From: Chloroflexota bacterium
GTDB taxonomy: Bacteria; Chloroflexota; Limnocylindria; QHBO01
Direction: 5' to 3'
NCBI GenBank assembly: GCA_005880165.1
Contig: VBJP01000004.1
Coordinates: 1 to 21,745, forward strand
DNA: 21,745 nt
Of this stretch, positions 7,647 to 15,983 are shown piece by piece (within the stretch, counting starts at the first letter, position 1; the number at the start of each line of letters is the position of its first letter). The position numbers were made by a program, and so were the translations under genes. The notes below the pieces were generated by a model. That model searched no databases and was not told where the DNA came from. It worked only from the letters and a program-made list of their open reading frames with translations.

Positions 7647-8219
7647 ATGCCTGAACTGCTGCCTTTGTTCGTCAATCTGACGGGTCGCCGCGTGCTGCTC
7701 GTCGGCGGCGGTGGTGTGGCTCGCTCGAAGCTCGCCCAGCTCGTCGCGGCGGGGGCCGACGTCGTGGTCGTGGCGCCCGCCGTTGACCCGGAGATGTGGA
7801 AGACGGGCGCGTCGATACACGAGCGCGAGTTCGAGCCCTCGGACCTCGACGGAGCCTGGTTCGTCGTGGCTGCGGCCACCAAGGCCGTCAACCGGGCGGT
7901 GGCCGAGGCCGCGGCGCCCCGGCGCGTGTTTGTGAACGCGGCCGATGATCCGGAGAACGCGAGCGCGTTCTTGAGTGGGGTGGTCCGGCGCGAGGGCGTC
8001 ACGATTGCCGTCTCGACAAGCGGCAACGCTCCGGCGCTGACCGCGCTCGTCCGCGAAGCGCTGGACGCCGTGCTCCCCGCGGATCTGGGCGCGTGGATCG
8101 CGGTGGCGCGTGAGGAACGGCTACGTTGGCGGCGTGACGGCGTACCCATGGTCGAGCGCCGGCCGCTGTTGCTGCAGGCGCTGAACCGGCTGTACGAGCA
8201 GGAGGACGCGTGGCGCTGA
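7647..8219 (+). CDS. Precorrin-2 dehydrogenase / sirohydrochlorin ferrochelatase (CysG N-terminal type)
   Basis: A 190-residue protein of the Met8p/SirC/CysG-N family, which oxidises precorrin-2 to sirohydrochlorin with NAD and may insert iron to give siroheme. PLFVNLTGRRVLLVGGGGVARSK (residues 6-28) is the dinucleotide-binding Rossmann start. FVNAADDPENASAF (95-108) carries the conserved Asp region (D100/D101), and VTIAVSTSGNAPAL (118-131) is the family's dimer and catalytic segment. It is shorter than Met8p and lacks the methyltransferase half found in enterobacterial CysG, which is supplied by the next gene. The two overlap by 10 bases. ATG 7647 is preceded by GGAGATAGG. It belongs to the three-gene siroheme/sulfite reductase unit. 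Confidence 0.93.
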   Translation: MPELLPLFVNLTGRRVLLVGGGGVARSKLAQLVAAGADVVVVAPAVDPEMWKTGASIHEREFEPSDLDGAWFVVAAATKAVNRAVAEAAAPRRVFVNAADDPENASAFLSGVVRREGVTIAVSTSGNAPALTALVREALDAVLPADLGAWIAVAREERLRWRRDGVPMVERRPLLLQALNRLYEQEDAWR

Positions 8220-8971
8220 GGGGACATGTCTCGCTCGTTGGCGCGGGCCCTGGCGACCCGGCGCTGCTGACACGCCGGGCGGTCGAACGGCTGCGGGCGG
8301 CGGATCTCGTCCTGTATGACGCGCTGGTCGATCCCCGCGTGCTCGCGCTCGCCCGGCGCGCGCACTGTTTCTTCGTGGGCAAACGCGCGGGCCGCCACGC
8401 GCTCGGGCAGCCTGAGATTCACTCCATCATGATCCGCGCGGCTCGACGGGGCCGGCGCGTCGTGCGCCTCAAGGGCGGCGATCCGTTCGTGTTCGGTCGA
8501 GGCGGCGAGGAGGCGCAGGCCCTCCAGGCCGCCGGTGTGGCGTTCGACATCGTGCCCGGCGTGACGAGCGCGCTGGCGGCGCCCGCGCTCGCGGGGATTC
8601 CGGTGACCCACCGGGGCCTCGCGTCGGCCTGCCTGCTCGTCAGCGGCCACGATGTGGAAGCGTTCCGGAGTCTGGTCGCCGGGCTTCCCGCGAATCGCCT
8701 GACGCTGGTCGTGCTGATGGGCGGAGAGCGGCGGGCCAATCTCGCGTCCGTCCTCGTCGGGCTCGGTTGGCGGGCGGCGACGCCCGTTGCCGTCGTCTCG
8801 AGCGGATCGCTGCCGCAGCAGGAGACGTGGCGCGGGACGCTTGACGAGGTCGCCCGGGGACTCGCCACGGTCGAAGGCGAGGGCCCGTCCGTTATCGTCG
8901 TCGGCGACGTCGCGGCGCTCGCCTTGGTGGATCTTCCCGCGCAGACGATCCCAGCAGAAGGGTTGGGCTAG
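8210..8971 (+). CDS. cobA: Uroporphyrinogen-III C-methyltransferase
   Basis: A 253-residue SAM-dependent methyltransferase that methylates uroporphyrinogen III at C2 and C7 to make precorrin-2, the entry to siroheme. Family motifs are VSLVGAGPGDPALLT (residues 7-21), LYDALV (35-40), VRLKGGDPFVFGRGGEEAQAL (85-105), VPGVTSALAAPALAGIPVTHRG (115-136) and LVVLMG near 170. Length is normal for a stand-alone enzyme. It starts at a GTG inside the end of the preceding gene (10-base overlap, GAGGAC before it) and is followed after 5 bases by the reductase. The order is therefore dehydrogenase, methyltransferase, siroheme enzyme in one operon. Confidence 0.96.
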   Translation: MALRGHVSLVGAGPGDPALLTRRAVERLRAADLVLYDALVDPRVLALARRAHCFFVGKRAGRHALGQPEIHSIMIRAARRGRRVVRLKGGDPFVFGRGGEEAQALQAAGVAFDIVPGVTSALAAPALAGIPVTHRGLASACLLVSGHDVEAFRSLVAGLPANRLTLVVLMGGERRANLASVLVGLGWRAATPVAVVSSGSLPQQETWRGTLDEVARGLATVEGEGPSVIVVGDVAALALVDLPAQTIPAEGLG

Positions 8972-8976
8972 AGGCC

Positions 8977-10812
8977 ATGTCATTGACTGAGAGCATGAAT
9001 ACCCACGGTCGCGCGCGTCTGTCCTTTGCGAGCGAAGCGGACATCGACGAGTTCGTCGAGACCCTCGAAAAATACGAGCGCGGCGAGCTGACGCCGGACC
9101 AGTGGCGCACGTTCCGGCTGGTTCGAGGCACCTACGGTCAGCGGCAGACCTTCGACGCCCAGATGCTGCGCATCAAGGTCCCGCAAGGCGTCTTGACAGC
9201 CGATCAGCTCAGGGCCCTCGCCGAGGTTGCCGAGCAGTATTCCCGCCGCTTCGGCCACATCACGACCCGCCAGAACATCCAGCTCCATTTCGTCAAGCTT
9301 CACGATGTCGAACCGGCGATGCGACGTCTGGCGGATGCCGGACTCACGACGAGGGAGGCGTGCGGCAACTCAATCCGGAACATCACGGCTTGTCCGTACG
9401 CCGGCGTGGCACACGACGAGCTGTTCGACGTGAGCCCGTACGCCGAAGCCACGACGCGCTACTTTCTCCGGCAGAAGCTGAGCTCGACGTTGCCGCGGAA
9501 GTTCAAGATTGCCTTCGAGGGGTGCCCCGAGGACCACGCGGTGCTCGCGATTCATGATCTGGCGTTCCATGCCCAGCGTGGACCCGACCAGGGGCGCGGC
9601 TTCCGTGTGCTCGCCGGCGGAGGCACGGCCCTGATGTGCAAGTCGGCGGGCCTCCTGCACGACTTCCTGCCCGCCGCCGAGATCCTTCGTGTCGTCACGG
9701 CGGTCCTGCGCGTCTTCCAGCGGCTCGGCGATTACCAGCACAAACAGCGCAATCGCATGAAGTTCATGATCAAGGCGCTCGGCTGGGACGCCTGGCTGAA
9801 CGAATATCAGCGCGAGCTCGCGTGGTGTCGCAGTGAAGGCGGCGTGCCGCTTCTGACCATCGACCCGGCGGAGGCCGAAGCTGCGCCGACAGCAGAGCGG
9901 GGCGACGCGCCCGCGCCGAGCCTGATCGTGTCGCGCGTCGCGGCCGCGCAGCCAATTGGGCCCGGCCTCACGCCGACCATCGTGCCGGTCTTTCTCCCAG
10001 GCGACGAGGCGTACGGTCGGTGGCGGTCCACCAATGTGAGACCTCAGAAGCAGTTCGGGTACATGATTGCAACCGCCACGGTGCCGCTGGGCGATCTGAC
10101 GGCGGAACAGATGCGTGTGGCCGGCGAGCTCGCCCGCGCGTACGGCGACGGCGCCGTGCGGGTGACGGCCGACCAGAATCTGGTCTTCCGGTGGGTGCCG
10201 GTCGGCGAGCTTCGGGAGTTGTACCGTCGCCTCGCAGCGGCCAGCCTGGGGCAGGCAGAGGCGTCGAGCGTGGCCGATGTCACCAGTTGCCCCGGGGCCG
10301 AGTCGTGCCGGCTCGCCGTGACCCAGTCGCGCGGTCTCGGACGGCTGCTCGAGGAGCATCTTCGCGCGCGGCCGGATCTCGTTGCGGCCGCCGACGGCGC
10401 CCATATCAAGATCAGTGGATGTCCCAACGGCTGCGGCCAGCACCACATCGCGACGATCGGGTTCCAGGGCAGCGTCCGGAGACTCGGTGGCCGGGCAGTT
10501 CCCCAGTATTTCGTCATGGTGGGAGGGGGCACGACGTTGGAGCGCGCCACCTTCGCGCGGACGGCTGCGAAGATTCCAGCCCGGCGCATCCCCGAAACCG
10601 TCGAGCGGCTGATTGCGTTCTATCAGCGCGAGAAACGGGACGGGGAGTCGGCGCCGGCCTTCTTCCAGCGCATGGACCTCGAGCGCGTGAGCGAGGAGCT
10701 GAGGGACCTGCAGCAGCTGTCGGCGGAGGACGCGGTGCCGCTCGACTTCGTGGACCTGGCCGAGACCGGCGAGTTCGCACCCGAGGTGATGGAAGGCGAG
10801 TGCTCGGCCTAG
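8977..10812 (+). CDS. Ferredoxin-type sulfite/nitrite reductase (siroheme and 4Fe-4S)
   Basis: A 611-residue haemoprotein of the sulfite reductase beta/nitrite reductase family, reducing sulfite to sulfide or nitrite to ammonia with six electrons. Two ferredoxin-like half-domains are visible (near residues 60-125, ending ITTRQNIQLHF, and 345-415, ending VRVTADQNLVFRW). The siroheme/4Fe-4S ligands are C438 and C444 (SCPGAESC) and C482 and C486 (GCPNGC). The N-terminal repeat contains ACPYAGVAHDE. Sequence alone does not settle sulfite versus nitrite. The neighbouring siroheme genes fit either, and the amino-acid gene downstream makes sulfite slightly likelier. No flavoprotein subunit, cysH or cysDN is in the window, so electrons probably come from ferredoxin. 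ATG 8977 has GAGG only two bases upstream; ATG 8995 is an alternative start. Confidence 0.93.
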   Translation: MSLTESMNTHGRARLSFASEADIDEFVETLEKYERGELTPDQWRTFRLVRGTYGQRQTFDAQMLRIKVPQGVLTADQLRALAEVAEQYSRRFGHITTRQNIQLHFVKLHDVEPAMRRLADAGLTTREACGNSIRNITACPYAGVAHDELFDVSPYAEATTRYFLRQKLSSTLPRKFKIAFEGCPEDHAVLAIHDLAFHAQRGPDQGRGFRVLAGGGTALMCKSAGLLHDFLPAAEILRVVTAVLRVFQRLGDYQHKQRNRMKFMIKALGWDAWLNEYQRELAWCRSEGGVPLLTIDPAEAEAAPTAERGDAPAPSLIVSRVAAAQPIGPGLTPTIVPVFLPGDEAYGRWRSTNVRPQKQFGYMIATATVPLGDLTAEQMRVAGELARAYGDGAVRVTADQNLVFRWVPVGELRELYRRLAAASLGQAEASSVADVTSCPGAESCRLAVTQSRGLGRLLEEHLRARPDLVAAADGAHIKISGCPNGCGQHHIATIGFQGSVRRLGGRAVPQYFVMVGGGTTLERATFARTAAKIPARRIPETVERLIAFYQREKRDGESAPAFFQRMDLERVSEELRDLQQLSAEDAVPLDFVDLAETGEFAPEVMEGECSA

Positions 10813-10832
10813 CCGCCGGCCGGCGCTTATAT

Positions 10833-10848
10833 ATCTACGAATGTAGAT
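10833..10848. promoter_or_regulatory. Inverted repeat, candidate repressor operator upstream of thrC
   Basis: ATCTAC-GAAT-GTAGAT is a perfect 6-base inverted repeat in an unusually AT-rich island between the reductase and threonine synthase genes. The CTAC-N4-GTAG core resembles operators of the BlaI/MecI/CopY winged-helix family (known sites contain TACA/TGTA or CTAC/GTAG halves). It lies 16 bases upstream of a candidate -35. Which regulator binds it is unknown. Confidence 0.4.
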
Positions 10849-10864
10849 GTATTGATAAAAATCA

Positions 10865-10894
10865 TTGCTTCGATTTTTTGACCTCTGTTATAGT
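10865..10894 (+). promoter_or_regulatory. Candidate promoter of thrC
   Basis: TTGCTT at 10865-10870 and TATAGT at 10889-10894 are spaced 18 bases apart, the -10 being a 5-of-6 match. Transcription would start near 10901, leaving about 90 bases before the thrC GTG. The AT-rich composition (10826-10895) contrasts with the surroundings, which supports a real promoter and suggests thrC can be expressed apart from the reductase operon. Confidence 0.5.
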
Positions 10895-10923
10895 CGCCGC
10901 CGGGCATCTCCCAGGGGGTCGCC

Positions 10924-10995
10924 GTGGCGCTCAACTCGTTTCAGACATCGGGCAATAGTCCCGGACCGGCTCGAACCGACGTGAGGACGCGGTGA
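10924..10995 (+). CDS. Possible upstream ORF coupled to thrC (23 codons)
   Basis: GTG at 10924 is preceded at 5 bases by AGGGGG (10913-10918) and opens 23 codons (VALNSFQTSGNSPGPARTDV, then RTR). They end in TGA overlapping the thrC start as GTGA (10992-10995). Three Thr codons occur, too few to argue for Thr attenuation. It may drive translation of thrC by coupling or may be fortuitous. I do not recognise the peptide. Confidence 0.3.
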   Translation: MALNSFQTSGNSPGPARTDVRTR

Positions 10996-12227
10996 GCGCC
11001 CTCATTGGACTGCAGTGTCACCTCTGCAAGGCCCTTTGTCCAACCACCGCCGTCTATGTGTGCGACAAGTGCCTCGGCCCGCTCGAACCCCTCTACGACT
11101 ACGACTCCATCAAGCTCACGCGTGACGAGATTGCCGCCAGGCCCAAGAACCTGTGGCGCTACCGCGAGCTGCTGCCGATCACCGGCGAGCCGCTGACCGG
11201 ATTTCACTCCGGGTTCACTCCACTTGTTCGGTGTGATCGGCTGGCTGCACGTCTCGGGCTGGGCGAGCTGTACGTGAAGGACGATTCGGTGAACCATCCG
11301 ACGCTGTCCTACAAGGACCGTGTGGTCTCAGTGGCGGCCACTCGCGCGAAGGAGCTCGGATTCGACGTCCTGGCCTGTGCGTCCACCGGCAACCTCGCGA
11401 ACTCGGTCTCCGCCCATGCGGCCCGCCTTGGCATGGAATGCTCGGTCTTCATCCCCGATAACCTCGAAGCCGGAAAGCTCCTCGGCTCCGCTATCTTCGG
11501 TCCGACGATCCTGGCCATTGCCGGAAACTACGACGATGTGAACCGGCTCTGCACGCAGGTGGCCGACCGGTACGGCTGGGGGTTCGTGAACATCAACCTG
11601 CGCGCGTACTACGCCGAAGGTGCGAAGACCCTGGGGTTCGAGGTGGTGGAGCAGCTCGGATGGCGCTATCCACGCCACCTGGTTTCCCCTGTCGCCGGCG
11701 GTACGCTCCTGCCACGCATCGCGCGGGGCTTCCGCGAGCTGGCCCGAATCGGGCTCGTGGCTGGCGAGCTGCCTCGCATTCACGCCGCGCAGGCGGCCGG
11801 CTGTGCGCCCGTCGTTCGCGCGCTCGAAGCCGGGCTCGATCACCCCGAGCCGGTCAAGCCGGACACGATCGCCAAGTCCATCGCCATCGGGAATCCGGCC
11901 GACGGCTACCAGGTCATTCAGACCGTGCGTGCGACGGGTGGATCCGGATCGGCGGTTGGCGATACCCAGATCGTGGAAGCCATTCGACTGCTCGCAGAGA
12001 CCGAAGGCATCTTCACCGAGCCGGCTGGAGGGACGACGCTCGCGGCGACCATAGACCTCGTCCGGCGCGGCGTCATCAGGAAGGACGAATCGGTGGTCGT
12101 GTGCGTGACCGGCAACGGGTACAAAACGGCCGAGGTCGTGACCGACCGGCTGGCCGAGCCCGTGCGACTCGGTCGCGCCTTCAAGGAATTCGAAGCGTGG
12201 TGGGAATCCCGTCGGGCGTTGGCGTAG
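10992..12227 (+). CDS. thrC: Threonine synthase, Zn-ribbon type
   Basis: A 411-residue PLP fold-type II enzyme converting O-phosphohomoserine to threonine. Residues 9-27 form a rubredoxin-like knuckle pair (C9/C12 and C24/C27), as in archaeal and many bacterial threonine synthases. The PLP lysine is K108 in HPTLSYKDR. ASTGNLANSVSAHAARLGM follows, then SPVAGGTLLPRIARGF (phosphate or cofactor region), KSIAIGNPADG, GIFTEPAGGTTLA and a final VTGNGYKT. Length is as expected. The start is GTG at 10992 with GAGGAC upstream and a GTGA overlap with a short upstream ORF. It lies 179 bp behind the sulfite/nitrite reductase with its own candidate promoter, and converges on the TonB-type gene, 52 bp away. 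Closely related PLP enzymes of sulfur amino-acid synthesis exist, but the full motif set favours threonine synthase. Confidence 0.92.
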   Translation: MSALIGLQCHLCKALCPTTAVYVCDKCLGPLEPLYDYDSIKLTRDEIAARPKNLWRYRELLPITGEPLTGFHSGFTPLVRCDRLAARLGLGELYVKDDSVNHPTLSYKDRVVSVAATRAKELGFDVLACASTGNLANSVSAHAARLGMECSVFIPDNLEAGKLLGSAIFGPTILAIAGNYDDVNRLCTQVADRYGWGFVNINLRAYYAEGAKTLGFEVVEQLGWRYPRHLVSPVAGGTLLPRIARGFRELARIGLVAGELPRIHAAQAAGCAPVVRALEAGLDHPEPVKPDTIAKSIAIGNPADGYQVIQTVRATGGSGSAVGDTQIVEAIRLLAETEGIFTEPAGGTTLAATIDLVRRGVIRKDESVVVCVTGNGYKTAEVVTDRLAEPVRLGRAFKEFEAWWESRRALA

Positions 12228-12242
12228 CCCGACGCCCGATCC

Positions 12243-12277
12243 GAAGCCTGAAGCCTGAAGCCTGTAGCCTGAAGCCC
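12243..12277. repeat. Five tandem 7-base repeats (GAAGCCT)
   Basis: GAAGCCT occurs at 12243, 12250 and 12257, followed by GTAGCCT at 12264 and GAAGCCC at 12271. The array fills most of the 52-bp gap between the convergent thrC and TonB-type genes. It is a simple-sequence repeat, not a hairpin terminator, and could vary in copy number. Confidence 0.9.
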
Positions 12278-12279
12278 GA

Positions 12280-14778
12280 TTAGAATCCCACCCGTAGTCC
12301 GACGTGGAACGAGCGCGGCGGCTGAACCGCCGTGCTCAGGCGAATGTTCGGTCCGGCGGCGACGTCTTCCTCGACCGAGTTCGAGAGGTTGAGCACGTTG
12401 TAGGCGTCGGCCAGCAGCGTGAGCGTCCGGTCACCGAACACGAAACGCTTCTGAAAACGGGCATCGAGCGTGCCCACGAAGGTGAAGCGGGAATCTCCGT
12501 TGGCGAACGCCCGCACGGCTTCGGCCCCCTGGTTCAGCGTCAAGATCAACATCCGCGCGAACGGCTGGCCGTCCTGGTAGCGGGCGATCAGGCCCAGTCG
12601 CATCTCGGACGGCAGCTTGACCACCATCGCCAGCTTTCCCGTGAAGGCGCGGTCCGTGAAGAACCGGCCACGGGCAAACGTGACGGCGTTCGGGTTGGCG
12701 CCGAGCTCCCCAATCGTGGCTTGGTCGTTCTCGATCGGCCCGAACCCACGGCTGCCCGCCGGCCCTTCGGCGATGCCTGCGGCACCGCCTCCGAACAGGA
12801 GAAAACGATCAGTCTCGAACCGCAGGGAGATCTCGAGCGCCTTGTAGGTTGCAGTGTCGTCATCCCCCGTCTGGTTCGTGAGTACGTACCGATCGGCGCC
12901 GAAGGACGCGGGGAGGCGGTTGTAGACCGACACAAGGCGATCGTCTTGGGGATTCAGCACATCGCCGCCCGGATCCTGGACGGTGAAGACCGAATAGGCG
13001 GTCTCGACCGGAGCGCCGTAATCGACGAGCGCGAGCAGGTTCTGGACGCGGCGCGCGAAGCCCCTGACCCGAACCTGCAGCTTCGAGAGCGGGCGAAGCT
13101 CGACGCCGACCGCGACCTCATCGGAGGTCGGCTGGCGGAGGTTCGAGTCGATGGCGCTGAACGCTGCGTCGCCGGCTGTCCCGGGCCCCACACGGGCGAC
13201 GAGCGGTCCGCGCACGGCCGACGACAGGGGAACCGGCGTGGTGTTCTGCCACCGATAGACGTCCGCGGTCGAGGCTGCGGGATCCCCAACCGCCAGGTAG
13301 TCGAGCAACAGCCGATCGGTCGTCCGCGTGTAACCGCCGAAGACGACCGCCTGCCACGCCCCGCCTGGACTCCATCGGGCAGATGCCCGGGGAAGCCAGG
13401 ACCACCAGGTCACGCCGTCCAGGGCCCGGTCGGCAGAGCCGCTCCACGACTCGATACGCAGCCCGGCCTCGAACTGCAAGGTCGGCGAGAGCGTCATTCG
13501 GTCCCCAACCCATCCGGCAAACGTGTGCTTGTGTCGTGCCGACGTGGTTCCGGGACTGCGAAATACCCACAGACGGGCCGGCGCGCCGTTCACCAGCTCG
13601 CCGACGGTTCCGCCGAAGGCGGGTGAGGCCACGCTAGACCCACCGGTGAGGTCGGCCCCTGCGACCAGCGCATGAACCCGTCGGGCCGGCGATTGATCGA
13701 CGGCTGCGCCGAGCGTCCATGACGTGGTCGCAGCGGGCGACAGAAACGCGAACGGTCCGACGGGGCCGTCCACCAATCGTTCGAGCACGGCGCCAGTCGT
13801 GGGGTCGAAGTCCGGTGTACGCTGCCGCCGGGTGTATTCCCCGATGGCGCGCCACAACGACCCGCGGGGCCGTTGCCGTTCCCAGACGCCCTGCAAGTGG
13901 ACCGACGTATCGGCGGTTGAGGCTTGAGGCTGACCGAAAGGCACACCCTGGTCGAAGGGATACTCAACCCGCTGCACGAGCGCAACCGCCCGAATCTGGT
14001 TCTCGTCGTCGGGCGTCGCGACCAGATGCGCGAACGCCGCCAGGGCATGCTCATCGACTGGCAGCGTCTCAGCCCGCCGGTACTCGGAGGCCCGTGAGAA
14101 CGCCGCACCGAACACGCCGCCGAGTTTCTGCGGGACAAGGGGGCCGCTCGCGAGGATCGAGGCCTGGTCCCATCCGTTGAGCCTGGCGATGGGCGCCGGC
14201 GGGGTGTCGCCTTCTTTTCCCGTCAGAAAGAAGTGTGACGTCGAACCGGAGACCTCGCGAGCCCAGCGCGCAGTCGGCATCCTCGGCTGGAAATCGAAGC
14301 TGACACCCGGCGCGTTCGTATCGAGCGCCATCGTGCCGCTGTCGACGCGGACGAGCCGCCACCACGAAAGCTCGGGGAAGAGCAGTGGGGTACCGGATCC
14401 CGTCGGGTCCGTGACGTTCACGCCATCGATTCGGAACAGGGTCTGGCTCCACGACCCTGAGAACCCGCCGACCCTGATCGGCTGCCCGATGGCCAGGCCG
14501 CCCCCGGTGAACCGGTCCACAATCGCCGTCGGCTCGAGCATCTCGGCGAGCTCGTAAGGGCTGTTCAGGGGCAGGTCGCGCCATGTGTCATCGGGGTAGC
14601 TTGACGAGAGCGGCGAATCCACGTGCGGCGCATCAACGGGCGGCCTTCCGGCCGAATCGGCCGCCTGTTCAGATGCCTGCTGACTGGACTGTGCGGCGGT
14701 CTGACTCGTGAGCGCACCTACGGCTAGCCAGACAGCGATAGCCGTGCTGCCTGCCCGGCGACTCGCGCCGGTGGTCAC
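12280..14778 (-). CDS. TonB-dependent receptor-like outer-membrane beta-barrel protein
   Basis: An 832-residue protein. A signal peptide is visible (basic start, then hydrophobic IAVWLAVGALTSQTAAQ at about 14-30). After a low-complexity linker comes a plug-like region (about 75-170) with LAIGQPIRVGGFSGSWSQTLFRIDGVNVTDPTGSG, the usual plug pattern. The remainder is alternating strands rich in aromatic residues, with ADAYNVLNLSN near the end and a C-terminal Phe (GLRVGF), the signal for barrel insertion. I cannot point to a clear TonB box or an N-terminal carboxypeptidase-like domain, so TonB dependence is inferred. The substrate is unknown. It starts at GTG (14778), overlapping the stop of the PHP-domain gene as GTGA. 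The two are therefore coupled, and it is the second gene of that operon. Confidence 0.8.
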   Translation of the reverse strand: MTTGASRRAGSTAIAVWLAVGALTSQTAAQSSQQASEQAADSAGRPPVDAPHVDSPLSSSYPDDTWRDLPLNSPYELAEMLEPTAIVDRFTGGGLAIGQPIRVGGFSGSWSQTLFRIDGVNVTDPTGSGTPLLFPELSWWRLVRVDSGTMALDTNAPGVSFDFQPRMPTARWAREVSGSTSHFFLTGKEGDTPPAPIARLNGWDQASILASGPLVPQKLGGVFGAAFSRASEYRRAETLPVDEHALAAFAHLVATPDDENQIRAVALVQRVEYPFDQGVPFGQPQASTADTSVHLQGVWERQRPRGSLWRAIGEYTRRQRTPDFDPTTGAVLERLVDGPVGPFAFLSPAATTSWTLGAAVDQSPARRVHALVAGADLTGGSSVASPAFGGTVGELVNGAPARLWVFRSPGTTSARHKHTFAGWVGDRMTLSPTLQFEAGLRIESWSGSADRALDGVTWWSWLPRASARWSPGGAWQAVVFGGYTRTTDRLLLDYLAVGDPAASTADVYRWQNTTPVPLSSAVRGPLVARVGPGTAGDAAFSAIDSNLRQPTSDEVAVGVELRPLSKLQVRVRGFARRVQNLLALVDYGAPVETAYSVFTVQDPGGDVLNPQDDRLVSVYNRLPASFGADRYVLTNQTGDDDTATYKALEISLRFETDRFLLFGGGAAGIAEGPAGSRGFGPIENDQATIGELGANPNAVTFARGRFFTDRAFTGKLAMVVKLPSEMRLGLIARYQDGQPFARMLILTLNQGAEAVRAFANGDSRFTFVGTLDARFQKRFVFGDRTLTLLADAYNVLNLSNSVEEDVAAGPNIRLSTAVQPPRSFHVGLRVGF

Positions 14779-15971
14779 GCGGTATTCCGCTTGATGTCGG
14801 CCAGGATGGGACGCGCCGCGGTTTGCAGCACCGGTCGCCTGCGTCGCGCCAGGGTAATCACCAAGGCTGCAGCGGCCAGCGTTGACGATGCCCGGAGAAG
14901 CCAGGTGCCGGCCGCATCGACGGTGGCTGGGGGTGACGGGATGCTGACGCCGTCGTACCTGATGACCGGGTTCAGATAGAGCACGGTCTGGGGTGACTCG
15001 ATCACGGTGCGAATGTAGGTGTCACCTGGAGCGAATGTGTAGCTCGCTCTCGTCACGTCCTTGACCGTCCGGCGGATGGCTCCGTTCTGCCCGATGAAGG
15101 AGAACGTTGCAGGCGCCCCGGCGCACGTCACGGTCACTCGGCCGTCGGTGACCCGGACACCGCTGAGCGTCGTGACGTGCGCCGCATCGAGCGCGCCGGT
15201 TCGAGAGACGGCGTACGATCGACCCGCCTTGAGGGCGGCCACGATGTCACTGGTCGATCCAGACGCCGCATCAATCATGTTCCAACCCACGGCTGTCCGG
15301 TGGGGATCGGTCAGATCGTGAGTGTCATCATCTGCGACGCCCCAGACGGCATGGGCTGTCGACAACGCCGCATCCCAGGCGTCGTCGGCCACGAAGGGGC
15401 CGTTGACGACTTCGATCAAATCGTAGCCGGTCAGCTGCTGGAGCTCCTCGGTGGAGTACGAACCCCGAGCGCCAGGGTGGGCGAGCGCAACGAGATCGGT
15501 CTTGCGCTTGACGCGGTCAATCACGAACTGCTGATGGCTGGTGGACTGCCAGAGCGGGAAATCGAACCAGTCCACGGCGCGGGCGCCAATCGCCAGCTGA
15601 TGATGCTTGCCGATGTTGTAGCCGTGCTCGTAAACGGGAAACGCCTGGACGCCGTGCTGGGCGGCGATATGCTGGTAATCGGAGACTCCCGGGACGGAAT
15701 ACCCGAGCTCGCGATAGCGGGTCACGACCTCATGATCGGACTGGCGGCCATTCGTGATGCCGTACCAGGCTCGCCCGTGGGCATGGAAGTTTGCCCGCTG
15801 CCAGGCGCCGGGGGGGGCACCGTAAGGATTGAAGAAATGATCCCCTGAGAAGACCCGCGGTTCCGGAAAGGAATAGACGGGTCCCCACCCGTACGGCGCC
15901 AGCACCACCACGGCAAGGGCGCCGAGAAGGAGCCAGAAAAATCTGAGCCGGAATGGGTTACGGGTCTTCAC
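14775..15971 (-). CDS. Membrane-anchored PHP-domain (metal-dependent phosphoesterase-like) protein
   Basis: A 398-residue protein. A hydrophobic helix (about 11-26, FFWLLLGALAVVVLAP) anchors or exports it. A PHP-type metal site follows: HAH (H63, H65), D98 and H101 (VSDYQH), E115-H116, H123/H124, LAHPG (H165) and DDDTHD (D214-D216, H218). A beta-rich segment (about 260-345) comes next, then a second hydrophobic helix (about 360-378, STLAAAALVITLA) followed by RRRR. The catalytic part thus most likely lies outside the cytoplasm between two membrane segments. The family includes phosphatases and polymerase exonuclease domains; the substrate here is unknown. The start is GTG 15971, 12 bases after a -10 and without a Shine-Dalgarno. 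It is the first gene of a two-gene operon with the outer-membrane barrel protein. Confidence 0.75.
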   Translation of the reverse strand: MKTRNPFRLRFFWLLLGALAVVVLAPYGWGPVYSFPEPRVFSGDHFFNPYGAPPGAWQRANFHAHGRAWYGITNGRQSDHEVVTRYRELGYSVPGVSDYQHIAAQHGVQAFPVYEHGYNIGKHHQLAIGARAVDWFDFPLWQSTSHQQFVIDRVKRKTDLVALAHPGARGSYSTEELQQLTGYDLIEVVNGPFVADDAWDAALSTAHAVWGVADDDTHDLTDPHRTAVGWNMIDAASGSTSDIVAALKAGRSYAVSRTGALDAAHVTTLSGVRVTDGRVTVTCAGAPATFSFIGQNGAIRRTVKDVTRASYTFAPGDTYIRTVIESPQTVLYLNPVIRYDGVSIPSPPATVDAAGTWLLRASSTLAAAALVITLARRRRPVLQTAARPILADIKRNTA

Positions 15972-15983
15972 GTAGGCACTGGC

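Noticed and set aside
7322..8983. 553-aa minus-strand frame opposite the siroheme genes
   Set aside because: It is low-complexity Arg/Ala/Ser-rich, crosses a terminator and promoter region, and is opposite two clear enzymes.
12228..12279. Intrinsic terminator after thrC
   Set aside because: The gap holds only the heptamer array, with no GC hairpin followed by a T-run.
12304..13626. 440-aa plus-strand frame opposite the barrel gene
   Set aside because: It has shadow composition; the minus strand gives signal peptide, plug and C-terminal Phe.
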